Shown: piece after piece, positions 40,418-49,490 of the stretch | How the letters are laid out: the number at the start of each line of letters is the position of its first letter | How positions within the stretch are numbered: the first letter of the stretch is position 1 | Assembly (NCBI RefSeq): GCF_018967845.1 | Contig: NZ_JAHLZZ010000001.1 | Location: 4,526,001-4,590,000 of the forward strand | DNA length: 64,000 bases | Origin: Hymenobacter siberiensis | Lineage (GTDB): Bacteria > Bacteroidota > Bacteroidia > Cytophagales > Hymenobacteraceae | Direction: 5' to 3' | The notes under the pieces: generated by a model | Databases searched by the model: none | What the model was told of the DNA's origin: nothing | What the model saw: only the letters and a program-made list of their open reading frames with translations | Translations under genes and position numbers: made by a program

Positions 40418-41078
40418 AAGCGGGAGAATAGGCAGGCAATAAAGCCTGGTTTGCGGTTTACACAGAGATACTGCGTTGCGGGGGCAGAAGTTGCCGGCTG
40501 GCCGCACGCCTCTCCACAATGACGCACGCTTGTAGCGCGTGCCCGACACTATAGCGGAGTAGTGCCACCATTGGCGCACAGCAGCAAGCGTCCCGGACAC
40601 AAGGCATTGGCAAGCAGCGCGCGGGACCGGGAGGCACTGCCCCGGCATTCCCGGCACACGTTTGTGAGCTTACGCCAATGCAGGTGAAGCTGCTGGTTTT
40701 TTCTACCAGCAGCCACCGGGCAGGCTGGCGGCAGGCGGCGGAGAGGGCTCTTTGCGGCAGCACCGTGAGGCAATTTCGCTTGACAGCGCACACAATTCGA
40801 GCAAAAATTCAGAAAACGGCCTTTTTATTTTGCCGGATAGCAATATTTTATTGGCAAAAGCCCCTCCAAAGTGCAAACGTTTGTACCTCCTCCAAACGGC
40901 CCTGAGAAGGTATGTAAGCCAACTACTTTCGGGCCGTGAGGTAGCTTGACGGAATATATCTTAGCATAGCATTACTCATTCAGGCCAAATTTTTTGTATC
41001 ACGCCAGGTACAATAAAACACAATTCCGACTTACTTTTGATGCACAATTCCCAACCAACATTTTCAACCATTACCCAT
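40418..41078. other. 660-bp intergenic region
   Basis: No convincing gene is seen. It holds a small hairpin at 40689-40713 (GCTGCTGGT-TTTTTCT-ACCAGCAGC) and an AT-rich stretch after 40780 that may contain the promoter of the T9SS cargo gene. Confidence 0.4.
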
Positions 41079-41729
41079 ATGAAAAAATCTACGCTTAAGT
41101 TCGGCTTTTTGCTGGCTTTCCTGTTCTCGGCCACCGTTTCGATGGCACAAACAATTACGACCCTGGGCATCATCGGTTCGGCCACGGCCAACGGCTGGAC
41201 CGCCTCGACGTCCATGACTCACCTTACCACAAGCAACGGCCACGACTGGTCAATTACGCTACCTCTGACAGGGAGCGGCGCAGTGAAATTCCGGACGAAT
41301 GACGACTGGGCAGTAAACTGGGGCGGCACTGGCCTTTCCGGAACTGGCACGCAAGGTGGTGCCGACATTGTAATAACTAACTCGGGTAACTACACTGCTC
41401 GGATTAATGATGCGACCGGTGTTTATTCGATTGTGCTGGCAACTGCTACGGCTACCCAGTCGGCCAGCGCAGCTATCCTGAAAATGGCCGTTTCGCCGAA
41501 CCCCGCTTCGGGAACGGCCAGCGTATCGTACGAGCTGCCCGCTACGGCTACGGCCGCCATCACGGTGCAGAACCTGATGGGCCAGTCGGTACGTCAGTTC
41601 TCGGCCGTACGCCAGAACGCCGGCCTGCAAAGCCAGAGCCTGCCCCTGCAGAACCTCGCCTCGGGTATCTACCTGGTGAAGCTGGAGACCGGCACCCTGA
41701 CCCAGACCACCCGCCTGGTGGTAGAATAG
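41079..41729 (+). CDS. T9SS-exported protein with SusE/SusF-like domain
   Basis: The 216-residue protein has a signal peptide (FGFLLAFLFSATVSMAQ). A beta-sandwich of SusF/SusE type follows at ~25-130 (TLGIIGSATANGWTASTSM, DWSITLPLTGSGAVKFRTND, WAVNWGG), a starch-binding-like fold. The last ~75 residues are a type IX secretion sorting domain (MAVSPNPASGTASVSYELPA, ITVQNLMGQSVRQF, LASGIYLVKLETG). The sorting domain directs export across the outer membrane and attachment to the surface. ATG 41079 fits the signal peptide; earlier in-frame ATGs do not. Confidence 0.85.
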   Translation: MKKSTLKFGFLLAFLFSATVSMAQTITTLGIIGSATANGWTASTSMTHLTTSNGHDWSITLPLTGSGAVKFRTNDDWAVNWGGTGLSGTGTQGGADIVITNSGNYTARINDATGVYSIVLATATATQSASAAILKMAVSPNPASGTASVSYELPATATAAITVQNLMGQSVRQFSAVRQNAGLQSQSLPLQNLASGIYLVKLETGTLTQTTRLVVE

Positions 41730-41737
41730 TGTTTGCC

Positions 41738-41767
41738 GCCCGGGGCTGATGAAGCCCGGGGTTTTTG
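41738..41767 (+). terminator. Rho-independent terminator
   Basis: CGCCCGGGGCT and GCCCGGGG pair around a short loop and are followed by TTTTT, just after the T9SS cargo gene. Confidence 0.75.
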
Positions 41768-41811
41768 GCCGCCCCCGCCCCGCCCGGAAACGGATGGAGC
41801 GGGGGCGGTTT

Positions 41812-42747
41812 TTATTTGCGGGCAGCCAGTACTTCGCGCACCGGCGTCCAGCGAATTTCGGGGTAGCGGGCATTGTCGAGCGGGGTGAGCTTGGGCCTGC
41901 CCGTGAACATGTTGTGCAGGTACTGCATGCCCTGCCAGGGCGGAAACACGTCGTCGGAGGTCGGCATGAGGGTTTTGGTCACTTTTATCATCGTGCCCAG
42001 CACCCACAGGCCGCCCACCCGCAACAGTTTGAAGGGAGTGCCGGTGGCGGCAGTGGCGGCTTTTTGCAGGCCCCGGATGCTGGCTACCTCGCCGGCCACG
42101 CGCAGGTAGCGGGGCGTGGTGGGGTCGAGGGCGGCGGCGGCCGTGAACTCGGCGGTATTGGCCGTGGTGGTGAAGTCGAGCGGCTGGTCGGCATCGCCGT
42201 AGTAAAGCACCCGCTTCAGACCGAAGAGCACCACGGGGGCCTGCCCGGTGAGCAGGTCGGTGAACATGCCGTTGAGGATGGACGTGGCGTGGATGGGGGC
42301 CTGGTCGAGCCGCTGATTGAACTCGCGGCGCAGGTCGAGGTTGCGGTTGGAGCCGGCGGGCAGCTTGGTGTAATCGATGCAGTAATCCGACGGGATGAAG
42401 CGGGGCACGCCGGCCGCCACGGCCGCGTCGAGCAGGCGCTTTTGGGTACCCACAATCACCTCGCGCAGCCCCGACAGGGCTGACACCACGCAGGCCGCGC
42501 CCGCGCAGGCCTTGGTGAGGGCCGTGACGCTGTTGAAATCAACCGGTACAATATCGGCCCCCAGGTCCTGCAGGGCCGTGACTTCCGGCTTGATATTGCC
42601 CACCCGCACCAGCGCCCGCACGGATGCACCACGCTTCAGCAGCTCTTGGGCAATGCGGAAGCCAAGGTCGCCGGTGGCCCCGGCCAGCACGATGGGGGCC
42701 GGCACGGCCCCAGGGCGGAGCGGGGGATTTGATTGATGTTGTGCCAA
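41812..42747 (-). CDS. NmrA/isoflavone reductase-like NAD(P)-binding protein
   Basis: The 311-residue protein is an atypical short-chain dehydrogenase of the NmrA or PCBER (isoflavone reductase) type. The Rossmann motif is PIVLAGATGDLGFRIAQEL (~18-37), followed by RALVRVG and VPVDFNSVTALTKAC. FIPSDYCIDYTKL (~118) replaces the usual F-x-P-S-E/D-F motif of the family. The substrate is unknown; aromatic alcohol or quinone reductases are relatives. It starts next to a degraded GH3 fragment on the other strand, without obvious functional linkage. Confidence 0.85.
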   Translation of the reverse strand: MAQHQSNPPLRPGAVPAPIVLAGATGDLGFRIAQELLKRGASVRALVRVGNIKPEVTALQDLGADIVPVDFNSVTALTKACAGAACVVSALSGLREVIVGTQKRLLDAAVAAGVPRFIPSDYCIDYTKLPAGSNRNLDLRREFNQRLDQAPIHATSILNGMFTDLLTGQAPVVLFGLKRVLYYGDADQPLDFTTTANTAEFTAAAALDPTTPRYLRVAGEVASIRGLQKAATAATGTPFKLLRVGGLWVLGTMIKVTKTLMPTSDDVFPPWQGMQYLHNMFTGRPKLTPLDNARYPEIRWTPVREVLAARK

Positions 42748-42902
42748 AGCGAAGCAGGGAATTTACTGGATGGAACTTCCCGGCGGGAGGCGGAGCGTTG
42801 CCAGTACGCCGGCCGCAAGCTACGGCCAAACCACACGGTTTCAGTGGCCCTCGCTTGCCGCGTGGCGGCGGGCCATCAGCTGCGCTACGCGGCGAGCGAG
42901 GG

Positions 42903-43199
42903 TGGGTCAGCTTCACCCTCACCAACACCGAAAAAACAGCTGGCGAAGAAGTGGCCCAATTATACCTCCGCGACCCCGTGGCCTCCGTAGTACGCCCGCT
43001 CAAGGAGCTGAAGGATTTCCGCAAAATCAGCCTTAAACCCGGCGAAAGCAAAACCGTGACCTTCACCATCGACAAAGCCAAGCTGGCCTTCTACAACGCC
43101 AAGCTGGAGTGGCAGGCCGAGCCCGGCAAATTCAACCTCATGGTGGGCAGCGCCTCGGATGATATCCGGCTGGAGGGCGCGCTGGAGCTGCTGCCATAA
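42903..43199 (+). pseudogene. C-terminal fragment of a GH3 beta-glucosidase
   Basis: About 98 codons remain, all from the fibronectin type III-like domain that ends GH3 enzymes: FTLTNTEKTAGEEVAQLYLR, RPLKELKDFRKISLKPGESK, then KFNLMVGSASDDIRLEG. The catalytic domains are absent and no start fits. The GC-rich sequence before it (42760-42902) has no homologous coding. It lies directly upstream of hexuronate genes, consistent with a former polysaccharide-use locus. Confidence 0.8.
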
Positions 43200-43272
43200 C
43201 TGCCGCCGCCCCGGTCGGACCGCCTAGGGCGGTCAGACCAGACCAGCATCAACTTCTACATATCAACACCTT

Positions 43273-44064
43273 ATGCCTTTCCTATCCCAATTCTTGCTCG
43301 CCGATAAAGTCGTCGTTATCACCGGGGCCACCGGCGTACTGGGCGCGTCGATGTCGCTGGCCGTGGCAGAGGCCGGTGCTAAAGTGGCCATTTTGGGCCG
43401 CAACGCCGAGCGGACCGAGGCGCGCGCCGCCGCCATCCGGGCCGTGGACGGCGAGGCGCTGGTTATCCTCGGCGACGTGCTGGATACCGGCCAGATGAAC
43501 GCCGCCTGCAACACCATTAGGAGCACCTGGGGCCGCATTGATGGGCTGGTGAATGCGGCCGGCGGCAATATGCCCGGCGCCACCGTCGGCCCCGGCCAGG
43601 ACCTGTTCGACGTGGGCATCGAGGACACGCGCCGGGCCGTTGATTTGAACCTGTTCGGCACCGTGATTCCGACCACCGTTTTCGGCCACGTGATGGCCGA
43701 CCAGGGCACGGGCTCCATCGTTAATATTTCCTCCATCACCGCACAGCGGCCCCTCACCCGCGTGCTGGGCTACACACCCTGGATGGCCACCGAGCTGGGC
43801 CTGCGCTACGGCGGCGGCAGCCGCATGAATGCCATCGCACCGGGCGTGTTCCTCACCGAGCAAAACCGCGACCTGCTCATCGCCGCCAACGGCTCGCACA
43901 CCGAGCGGGCCACCAAGTTTATCAGCCACACGCCCTTCCAGCGCTTCGGCGAGCCGGAGGAGCTGACCGGCACGCTGATTTACCTGCTCAGCAACGCCTC
44001 GCGGTTTGTGAACGGTGAGACGGTAGTAGTGGATGGCGGCTTTAATGCCTACAGCGGCGTCTAG
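43273..44064 (+). CDS. SDR-family D-mannonate oxidoreductase (UxuB type) lacking the catalytic lysine
   Basis: The 263-residue protein matches classical SDRs that act as fructuronate reductases beside uxuA in Bacteroidota. It has the Rossmann glycines ITGATGVLGASM (~17-28), LVNAAGGNMPGA (~91) and catalytic Ser in IVNISSITAQRPL. The YxxxK site is broken: after VLGY (Tyr167) the sequence goes straight to TPWMATELGLRYG. Relatives have about ten more residues there, including the Lys (GYSxAKxAxxxYT). The deletion is in frame, so a protein is made but should be inactive. The C-terminus is intact (FVNGETVVVDGGFNAYSGV). Confidence 0.8.
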   Translation: MPFLSQFLLADKVVVITGATGVLGASMSLAVAEAGAKVAILGRNAERTEARAAAIRAVDGEALVILGDVLDTGQMNAACNTIRSTWGRIDGLVNAAGGNMPGATVGPGQDLFDVGIEDTRRAVDLNLFGTVIPTTVFGHVMADQGTGSIVNISSITAQRPLTRVLGYTPWMATELGLRYGGGSRMNAIAPGVFLTEQNRDLLIAANGSHTERATKFISHTPFQRFGEPEELTGTLIYLLSNASRFVNGETVVVDGGFNAYSGV

Positions 44065-44088
44065 TCCGTTTATTTTGAACGAAAAAAG

Positions 44089-44202
44089 AACATCATGCCG
44101 AGCGTAGCCGAGGCATCTCGCGTGCAATAGTAATCCAATCGTTTCAACGTCATTGATTAGTGATGGCACGCGAGATGCCTCGGCTGCGCTCGGCATGACG
44201 TT
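44089..44202. repeat. 114-bp GTCATGC hairpin element, copy 2
   Basis: This is a near copy of 24704-24817, including the loop TAGTAATCCAATCG and TGATTAGTGATGGCACGC, so it is a mobile repeat rather than a chance hairpin. It separates the uxuB-like gene from the uxuA pseudogene. Confidence 0.85.
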
Positions 44203-44230
44203 TTGGTAAAAACCCAACCCCTCCCCTACA

Positions 44231-45288
44231 ATGCCCATTATCCAAAGCTGGCGCTGGTACGGCCCGAACGACCCCGTAAGCCTCGCCAACATCCGCCAGA
44301 CCGGCGCGACCGACGTTGTTTCGGCCCTGCACCACATCCCGAACGGGGAGGTATGGACGCGGGCTGAAATCCAGCAGCGCCAGGCAATTATCCGCGCCGC
44401 CGGCCTGACGTGGAGCGTGGTGGAAAGCGTGCCCGTGCACGAAAGCATCAAAACCCGCACCGGCCATTTTCAGCACTATATCATCAATTACCAAGAGTCA
44501 CTGCGCAACCTGGCGGCCTGCGGCATCTACACGGTGACGTATAATTTCATGCCCGTCCTGGACTGGACGCGCACCGATTTGGCCTACGAAGTCGAGGACG
44601 GCTCCCGCACCCTGCGCTTCGATAAAGCGGCCTTTGTGGCCTTCGATACGCTGCTGCTGAAGCGCCGGCCTGCCGGGCAGTGAGGAGAGCTTCACGCTGG
44701 AGCAATTCCAGCAGGCGCTGGATGCTTATGACGGCGTCGACGCGGCCCGGCTGCGCGAGCATCTGATTCTGTTTCTGCAGGAAATTGTGCCGGTGGCTGA
44801 GCGGGCCGGCATCAACCTCGCCATTCACCCCGACGACCCGCCCTACCCCATTCTGGACCTGCCCCGCGTGGTGAGCACCGGCGAAGACGTGGCCGCCCTG
44901 GCGGCCACGTCTTCGCTGGCCAACGGCCTGTGCTTCTGCACCGGCTCGTTTGGCGTGCGGGCCGATAACGACCTGCCCGCCATGATACGCCGGTTTGCTG
45001 ACCGTATCCACTTCATCCATCTGCGCAGCACCCAGCGCGATGCCGATGGCAACTTCTACGAAGCCAACCACCTCGAAGGCGACGTGGATTATGTACGCCG
45101 TGATGCGCGAGCTCATCCAGGCCATGCGCCGACGCAACATGAGCCTGCCCATGCGCCCCGACTACGGCCACCAGATGCTCGACGACCTGCACAAGCACAC
45201 CAATCCCGGCTACTCGGCCATCGGCCACCTGCGCGGGCTGGCCGAGCTGCGCGGGCTGGAAATGGGCATCAGTCGCAGCCTGGCCTAG
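44231..45288 (+). pseudogene. uxuA: Mannonate dehydratase gene, multiply broken
   Basis: ATG 44231 starts a good UxuA N-terminus (MPIIQSWRWYGPNDPVSLAN, then ATDVVSALHHIPNGEVW) that stops at 44681-44683 after LLLKRRPAGQ. The next part is in another frame (GSEESFTLEQFQQALDAYDG, INLAIHPDDPPYP, NGLCFCTGSFGVRADNDLP), and about 40-50 codons between them are missing. A further shift, one extra T at 45089-45090, moves the final part (YAVMRELIQAMRRR to ISRSLA) to a third frame. Intact UxuA (~390 residues) converts D-mannonate to 2-keto-3-deoxygluconate. This gene cannot. Confidence 0.88.
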
Positions 45289-45373
45289 ATTCCAGGGTTT
45301 GCCGGCCCGGCTTAGTGTAATTTTGGCCGGCCCGGCCGCAATGGCCGGGCTCGTTCTACCCCAATTGCGCCGT

Positions 45374-46840
45374 ATGCTGAAGCGAAACTGGCATTATCTC
45401 CTGCTCCTTTTTCTGATTGGCGATTTAGCGTACTCCGGCTGGCAATATTTTCAGTTTCCCCTCGATGGCGACCTCGCGGCCATTGTGCTACCGGGCAAGG
45501 CCTACAGCACGGTGCTGCACGACCCGTTTGGGCTGCGGGCGCTGCTGGGGCATGAGCGCTACCCGGCCCCCAACCGGTTTTTCGCGCACCTGCTCCTGCA
45601 TGAGTATTTCCGGCGCGTACCCCTACTGCTGCAAGGCGCGCTCAGCCCCCTCGACAGCGTGTACGCGGCGGGCGCCCTGCTGAAGCTGGCCGTGCACACG
45701 CTGCTGGTGTACGTGCTGGCCGTGGTCATCAGCAATTCCCGCAACGTGCTGTGCCGCAGGTTTCTACTGGCGGCAGTCCTCATTACCCCGCTTTTGCAGG
45801 CCGAGGGCTACGGCGGCCAGATGGGCGTCATCGACTGGTCGGTGACGTACGCGGCCTTCTACGCGCTGCCCATGAGCCTGCTGTTGCTGTTTTTTCTGCC
45901 GTTTTTGCGGGCGGCGCTGCATGGCACGCCGTTGCGCTTGTCGGCGCTGGAATATGCGGGGCTGCTGGGGCTGGTGGTGGTACTGGCCCTGAACGGGCCG
46001 ATTATTCCGGCCGTGGTGCTGCTGGTGTGCCCCACGGCGCTGCTGCTGGCCTGGCGCGGGCACTTTGCCACGCTGGCTAGTGGCCTGGGCTGGTTTCGGC
46101 GGGCCACGGTGGCCGTGGGGGCGCTGCCCTGGCGCAAGGTCAGCTTGTTTGTCCTGTTCAGCGCCCTGAGCCTGTATTCGCTCTACATTGGTCGGAATAA
46201 TTCCGAAAACGAGTGGGCCGTTATTCCCCTGCCCGAGCGCTACGCCCGGTTGCCCTTTGGGGTCTACGATGAGCTCACGGGCAAGCTGGGATTGCCTCTG
46301 CTGCTCATCATGCTACTGGTTAATGCCTGGCTGATAGCCCGCTCCGTACGCACGCCACTGGGAGCCAAAGCCCAGCGGGCGCTGCAATGGCTGGGCGTGT
46401 TTGCGCTGGTATACATCCTACTGCTGCCATTGGGTGGCTACCGCGCCTACCGGGAAAACGTTATCCGGCGCGACAGCATTCTACCCATTATTCTGGGCAT
46501 GATTGGCTGCTTTGCCTTGTCGGGCTACTACCTGCTTACGCACCTGCCAGCCGTGGCCCGGCGGCGCTACGCGGCGGCCATGGCCGTTTTCGCAGCCATA
46601 TTCACGGTGGCCGACAAGCCCCGGGCCCGCGATTTCAACACCTGCGAGCGGCAGCAATTCGCCACGCTGGCCCAGTCGGCCGCGCCGGTAGTGCTGCTGC
46701 CCTCCGACTGCCCCCTCATGAGCTGGGAACCGCTTACCGACTATCGCAGCTCGGATATAAACACCGCAATAATGTACCATTGGGGCATTATCAAAACGCC
46801 CCGGCTGTATTACCAAAAGCCCTTTCCCGCCGCGAACTGA
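45374..46840 (+). CDS. Multi-pass membrane protein, 488 aa
   Basis: From ATG 45374 the protein has about ten predicted membrane helices and large periplasmic loops. This resembles the general shape of GT-C type glycosyltransferases or exopolysaccharide polymerases, but no signature is recognised. Features: a basic start MLKRNWHYLLLLFLIGDLAY, an acidic loop FPLDGDLAAIVLP after helix 1, which is where GT-C enzymes keep a catalytic Asp, and a soluble C-terminus with SDCPLMSWEPLTDYRSSD. The gene is alone between two hairpin-containing gaps. Function is unknown. Confidence 0.7.
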   Translation: MLKRNWHYLLLLFLIGDLAYSGWQYFQFPLDGDLAAIVLPGKAYSTVLHDPFGLRALLGHERYPAPNRFFAHLLLHEYFRRVPLLLQGALSPLDSVYAAGALLKLAVHTLLVYVLAVVISNSRNVLCRRFLLAAVLITPLLQAEGYGGQMGVIDWSVTYAAFYALPMSLLLLFFLPFLRAALHGTPLRLSALEYAGLLGLVVVLALNGPIIPAVVLLVCPTALLLAWRGHFATLASGLGWFRRATVAVGALPWRKVSLFVLFSALSLYSLYIGRNNSENEWAVIPLPERYARLPFGVYDELTGKLGLPLLLIMLLVNAWLIARSVRTPLGAKAQRALQWLGVFALVYILLLPLGGYRAYRENVIRRDSILPIILGMIGCFALSGYYLLTHLPAVARRRYAAAMAVFAAIFTVADKPRARDFNTCERQQFATLAQSAAPVVLLPSDCPLMSWEPLTDYRSSDINTAIMYHWGIIKTPRLYYQKPFPAAN

Positions 46841-46864
46841 GGCTTACTTGGCACCTATCCGAAT

Positions 46865-46953
46865 AGCACGTCATGCAGAGCGGAACGAAGCAGCTTTACT
46901 GCAACAGTAACCATGCTATTGCAGTAAAGCTGCTCCGCTCTGCATGACGTGCT
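46865..46953. repeat. GTCATGC-family hairpin with ~40-bp arms
   Basis: The arms AGCACGTCATGCAGAGCGGA (from 46865) and the near-perfect complement ending at 46953 are followed by TTTTT. It lies between convergent genes and may act as a terminator. Confidence 0.8.
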
Positions 46954-46975
46954 TTTTAGCGCCTATTTGAATGGG

Positions 46976-48316
46976 CTACTTGGCCACACGCACGCGCCAG
47001 ATTTTATCCCCGGCGTCGTCGGCCACCAGCAACGAGCCGTCGGGTAGCGTGGCCACGCCCACCGGCCGGCCGTAGGCATCCCCCGAATCGCCACCGGCCA
47101 GGAAACCGGTCAGAAAATCCTCCGGCTGGCCGGGCCGACCATTGGCGAAGGGCACGAACACAACCTTATAGCCCGAATACTGCTTGCGGTTCCAAGAGCC
47201 GTGCTCGCCAATGAACGCCCCGTTGTGGTACCGGGCGGGGAAAGCGTCCTTTTCATAGAATGCGAGGCCGAGGGCCGCCACATGCGCCCCCAGCGCTACA
47301 TCGGGCACCAGGGCTTTTTTCACCAGGTCGGGCCGCTCGTTTTTGCGGCGGGGCTCTTCATTCTGGCCGAAATACGAGTAGGGCCAGCCGTAGAAGCCGC
47401 CCTCCTGTATGCTGGTGAAGTAGTCGGGCACCAGCTCATCGCCCAGCTCGTCGCGCTCGTTCACCACGGCCCAGAGCTTGCCGGTGCCGGGCTGCCATTG
47501 CAGGCCAATGGGGTTGCGCAGGCCGCTGGCAAATACTTTTTCGCCCGTGCCGTCGGGATTTATCTGGAGAATGTTGGCGCGGCGCACTTCTTCCTCGGCT
47601 CCGTGCTCCTGCACGTTACTGGCCGAACCCACCGTTACGTAGATTTTGGAGCCGTCGGGCGCGGCCAGCAGGTTACGGGTCCAGTGGTTATTGTAGCCGC
47701 CTTGGGGCAGGCCCAGAATGCGCTGGCCCGTGCCCGTAATTTTGGTAGCGCCCGGCTGGTACGGGAAGCGCAGCACGCCATCGGTGTTGGCCACGTAGAA
47801 ATAGTTACCCATAATCAGCATCCCAAACGGCTGGTTCAGGTTGGCCAGGAAGGTGGTGCGCAAGTCGGGAATGCCGTCGTGGTTGGTATCGCGCAGCAGG
47901 GTGATGCGGTTGGCGCTGTGGTCGCGCAGTGAGCGGGACTTGTCGAGCTTCAGCGCGGCCACTATTTTGAGGGGCACGCTCATGGCAATGGTACTGGCTT
48001 CAGCCACCAGCACGTCGCCGTTGGGGGCCACGTACAGCCAGCGCGGGCCATCCAGCTGGCCGGCATACTCCGCCACCGTAAAGCCGGCGGGGGCCACGGG
48101 GGTTTTACCGGCCGGCCAGGGCTGAATATTCACCCGGTTGGAAACGGATTTGGTGGCGTATGGCGCGGGCAGATACACGGAGTCGGCCATGGGCGTGGTC
48201 ACGGTTTGGGCCGGCGTGTTGGCGGCAGCTTCCTGCTTTTCCTGTTTGCTGGGGCCAGCGCAGGCGGCCAGCAGGCCTAGGCCGGCCAGCAATAGCGGCG
48301 CATTTTTTGACATCAT
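46976..48316 (-). CDS. Sorbosone/glucose dehydrogenase-like beta-propeller lipoprotein
   Basis: The 446-residue product has a lipoprotein signal (LLAACAGP, Cys19). A six-bladed beta-propeller of the PQQ-dependent soluble glucose / L-sorbosone dehydrogenase family follows at ~75-445. Family blocks: GPRWLYVAPNGDVLVAEAST, NQPFGMLIMGNYFYVANTDG, HWTRNLLAAPDGSKIYVTVG, ASGLRNPIGLQWQPGTG, EGGFYGWPYSYFG, GEHGSWNR and GRPVGVATLPDGSLLVADD. It is predicted to oxidise a sugar in the periplasm, with substrate and cofactor not proven. It is monocistronic. Confidence 0.9.
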   Translation of the reverse strand: MMSKNAPLLLAGLGLLAACAGPSKQEKQEAAANTPAQTVTTPMADSVYLPAPYATKSVSNRVNIQPWPAGKTPVAPAGFTVAEYAGQLDGPRWLYVAPNGDVLVAEASTIAMSVPLKIVAALKLDKSRSLRDHSANRITLLRDTNHDGIPDLRTTFLANLNQPFGMLIMGNYFYVANTDGVLRFPYQPGATKITGTGQRILGLPQGGYNNHWTRNLLAAPDGSKIYVTVGSASNVQEHGAEEEVRRANILQINPDGTGEKVFASGLRNPIGLQWQPGTGKLWAVVNERDELGDELVPDYFTSIQEGGFYGWPYSYFGQNEEPRRKNERPDLVKKALVPDVALGAHVAALGLAFYEKDAFPARYHNGAFIGEHGSWNRKQYSGYKVVFVPFANGRPGQPEDFLTGFLAGGDSGDAYGRPVGVATLPDGSLLVADDAGDKIWRVRVAK

Positions 48317-48418
48317 AGCGGAGAAATAAGTGAGCCCGTGCGGCCGGATGGGGGCGCAGCAGGGCTTCTATTTTTACTCCCGGATGCCGAATTGGTTACG
48401 CCTCAGCTTGCTGCTGCC

Positions 48419-48820
48419 TCACTCGGCCAGTAACCCCTGCGCTTGCAGCCAGTCAAAAATCAACTGGTCTACGGCCGATACCTGGGCGCGGTGCCGGTAA
48501 GTCAGCCACGTTACTTCCGCAATTTCGGCGGCCGGCTGCAGCGTACCGCTGTAGCCGGCGTAGTAGCAGGCCATGCGCACCAGCACGCCCGCCGGGTGCC
48601 CGTGGGCGGGGGCCTCAAACGTGCCGGCGTGCACCAGGCTGGCCGGGTCGAGGGCCACGGTCAACTCCTCTTCAATTTCGCGCAGCAGCGTTTGGGCATC
48701 GGTTTCGCCGGGCTCCCGCTTGCCGCCGGGGAAGTAATACCGGTCTTTACCGTGGCTGCGGGTGCTCAGCACCGCACCATCGCGCAGGTGCAGCCAGGCT
48801 ATTTTATCAATTACTGACAT
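48419..48820 (-). CDS. NUDIX hydrolase
   Basis: The 133-residue protein carries a complete NUDIX box at residues ~32-54 (GGKREPGETDAQTLLREIEE, continuing EL), with the R-E-x-x-E-E core that binds Mg2+. Such enzymes cleave nucleoside diphosphates linked to other groups, often as housecleaning of damaged nucleotides. The substrate cannot be given. The gap 48821-49081 upstream shows no gene. Confidence 0.9.
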   Translation of the reverse strand: MSVIDKIAWLHLRDGAVLSTRSHGKDRYYFPGGKREPGETDAQTLLREIEEELTVALDPASLVHAGTFEAPAHGHPAGVLVRMACYYAGYSGTLQPAAEIAEVTWLTYRHRAQVSAVDQLIFDWLQAQGLLAE

Positions 48821-49081
48821 TGGGAGAAGGAAGGTTAATCTGAAACCATTAAGCCGAAAAATGCTGCCTTGTTCGGGCCAACGCCATCAGCACAGCGGCC
48901 TGTAACCAGATTGTGCCGCTTTTTTTCATAGGCGGTAACAATACGCAATAAGCCGGGGCTAACGGGTATAGCCGAAAGATAGCAACGGCATCGGGGGCCG
49001 TGGGGGTGGAAAATACCCGGCAGATGCAGCAACTGCTGTAGCATGGCTCCGGCAAGGGGCCGTTGCGTGTATCATTGCCGG

Positions 49082-49441
49082 ATGAAATCCCTGCTGCGGC
49101 CCACCCACTCCTATCGCCTCAACGGCCGCCTCTGGCTCGAAACCGACGACGGCCGGTTCCTCGGCATCGGCCGGCTGGAATTGCTGGAGCACATTGCCGC
49201 GCTGGGCTCCATCTCGAAGGCCGCGCAGGCCATGGGCATGTCCTACAAGCGCGCCTGGGATTTGGTGAGCTCCATGAACGCGCAGGCTACCACCCCGCTG
49301 GTGAGCACCCAAACCGGCGGCTCCAAAGGCGGCGGGGCAGTGGTGACGGCCGCCGGCCAGGCCGCCATTGTGGAGTTCCAGGCCCTGCAAGCCCGTTTTC
49401 AGGAATTCATGGCGCGCGAAACAAACCGACTGCACGAGTAG
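49082..49441 (+). CDS. modE: ModE-type molybdate-responsive regulator, DNA-binding domain only
   Basis: From ATG 49082 the product is 119 residues and matches the N-terminal winged helix-turn-helix of ModE. ELLEHIAALGSISKAAQAMG and MSYKRAWDLVSSMN form the recognition region. TGGSKGGGAVVTAAGQ is the glycine-rich wing and matches the same part of Escherichia coli ModE. The C-terminal molybdate-binding (MOP/TOBE) domains are absent, as in many single-domain ModE proteins, so how it senses metal is unclear. It lies 49 bp upstream of a TonB-dependent receptor gene, with a ModE-like operator between. Confidence 0.88.
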   Translation: MKSLLRPTHSYRLNGRLWLETDDGRFLGIGRLELLEHIAALGSISKAAQAMGMSYKRAWDLVSSMNAQATTPLVSTQTGGSKGGGAVVTAAGQAAIVEFQALQARFQEFMARETNRLHE

Positions 49442-49457
49442 TTGGCAGGCAGCAATC

Positions 49458-49481
49458 CGTTATATATTTACGGATATAACG
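49458..49481 (+). promoter_or_regulatory. ModE-like operator
   Basis: The half-sites CGTTATATA (49458-49466) and GATATAACG (49473-49481) are inverted and separated by 6 bases. Eight outer bases pair perfectly (CGTTATAT / ATATAACG). This fits the known ModE box, in which CGnTATATA and TATATAACG are separated by 6. It ends 9 bases before the receptor ATG at 49491, so ModE bound here should block the receptor promoter or leader. Confidence 0.8.
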
Positions 49482-49490
49482 TTTGTTTTT

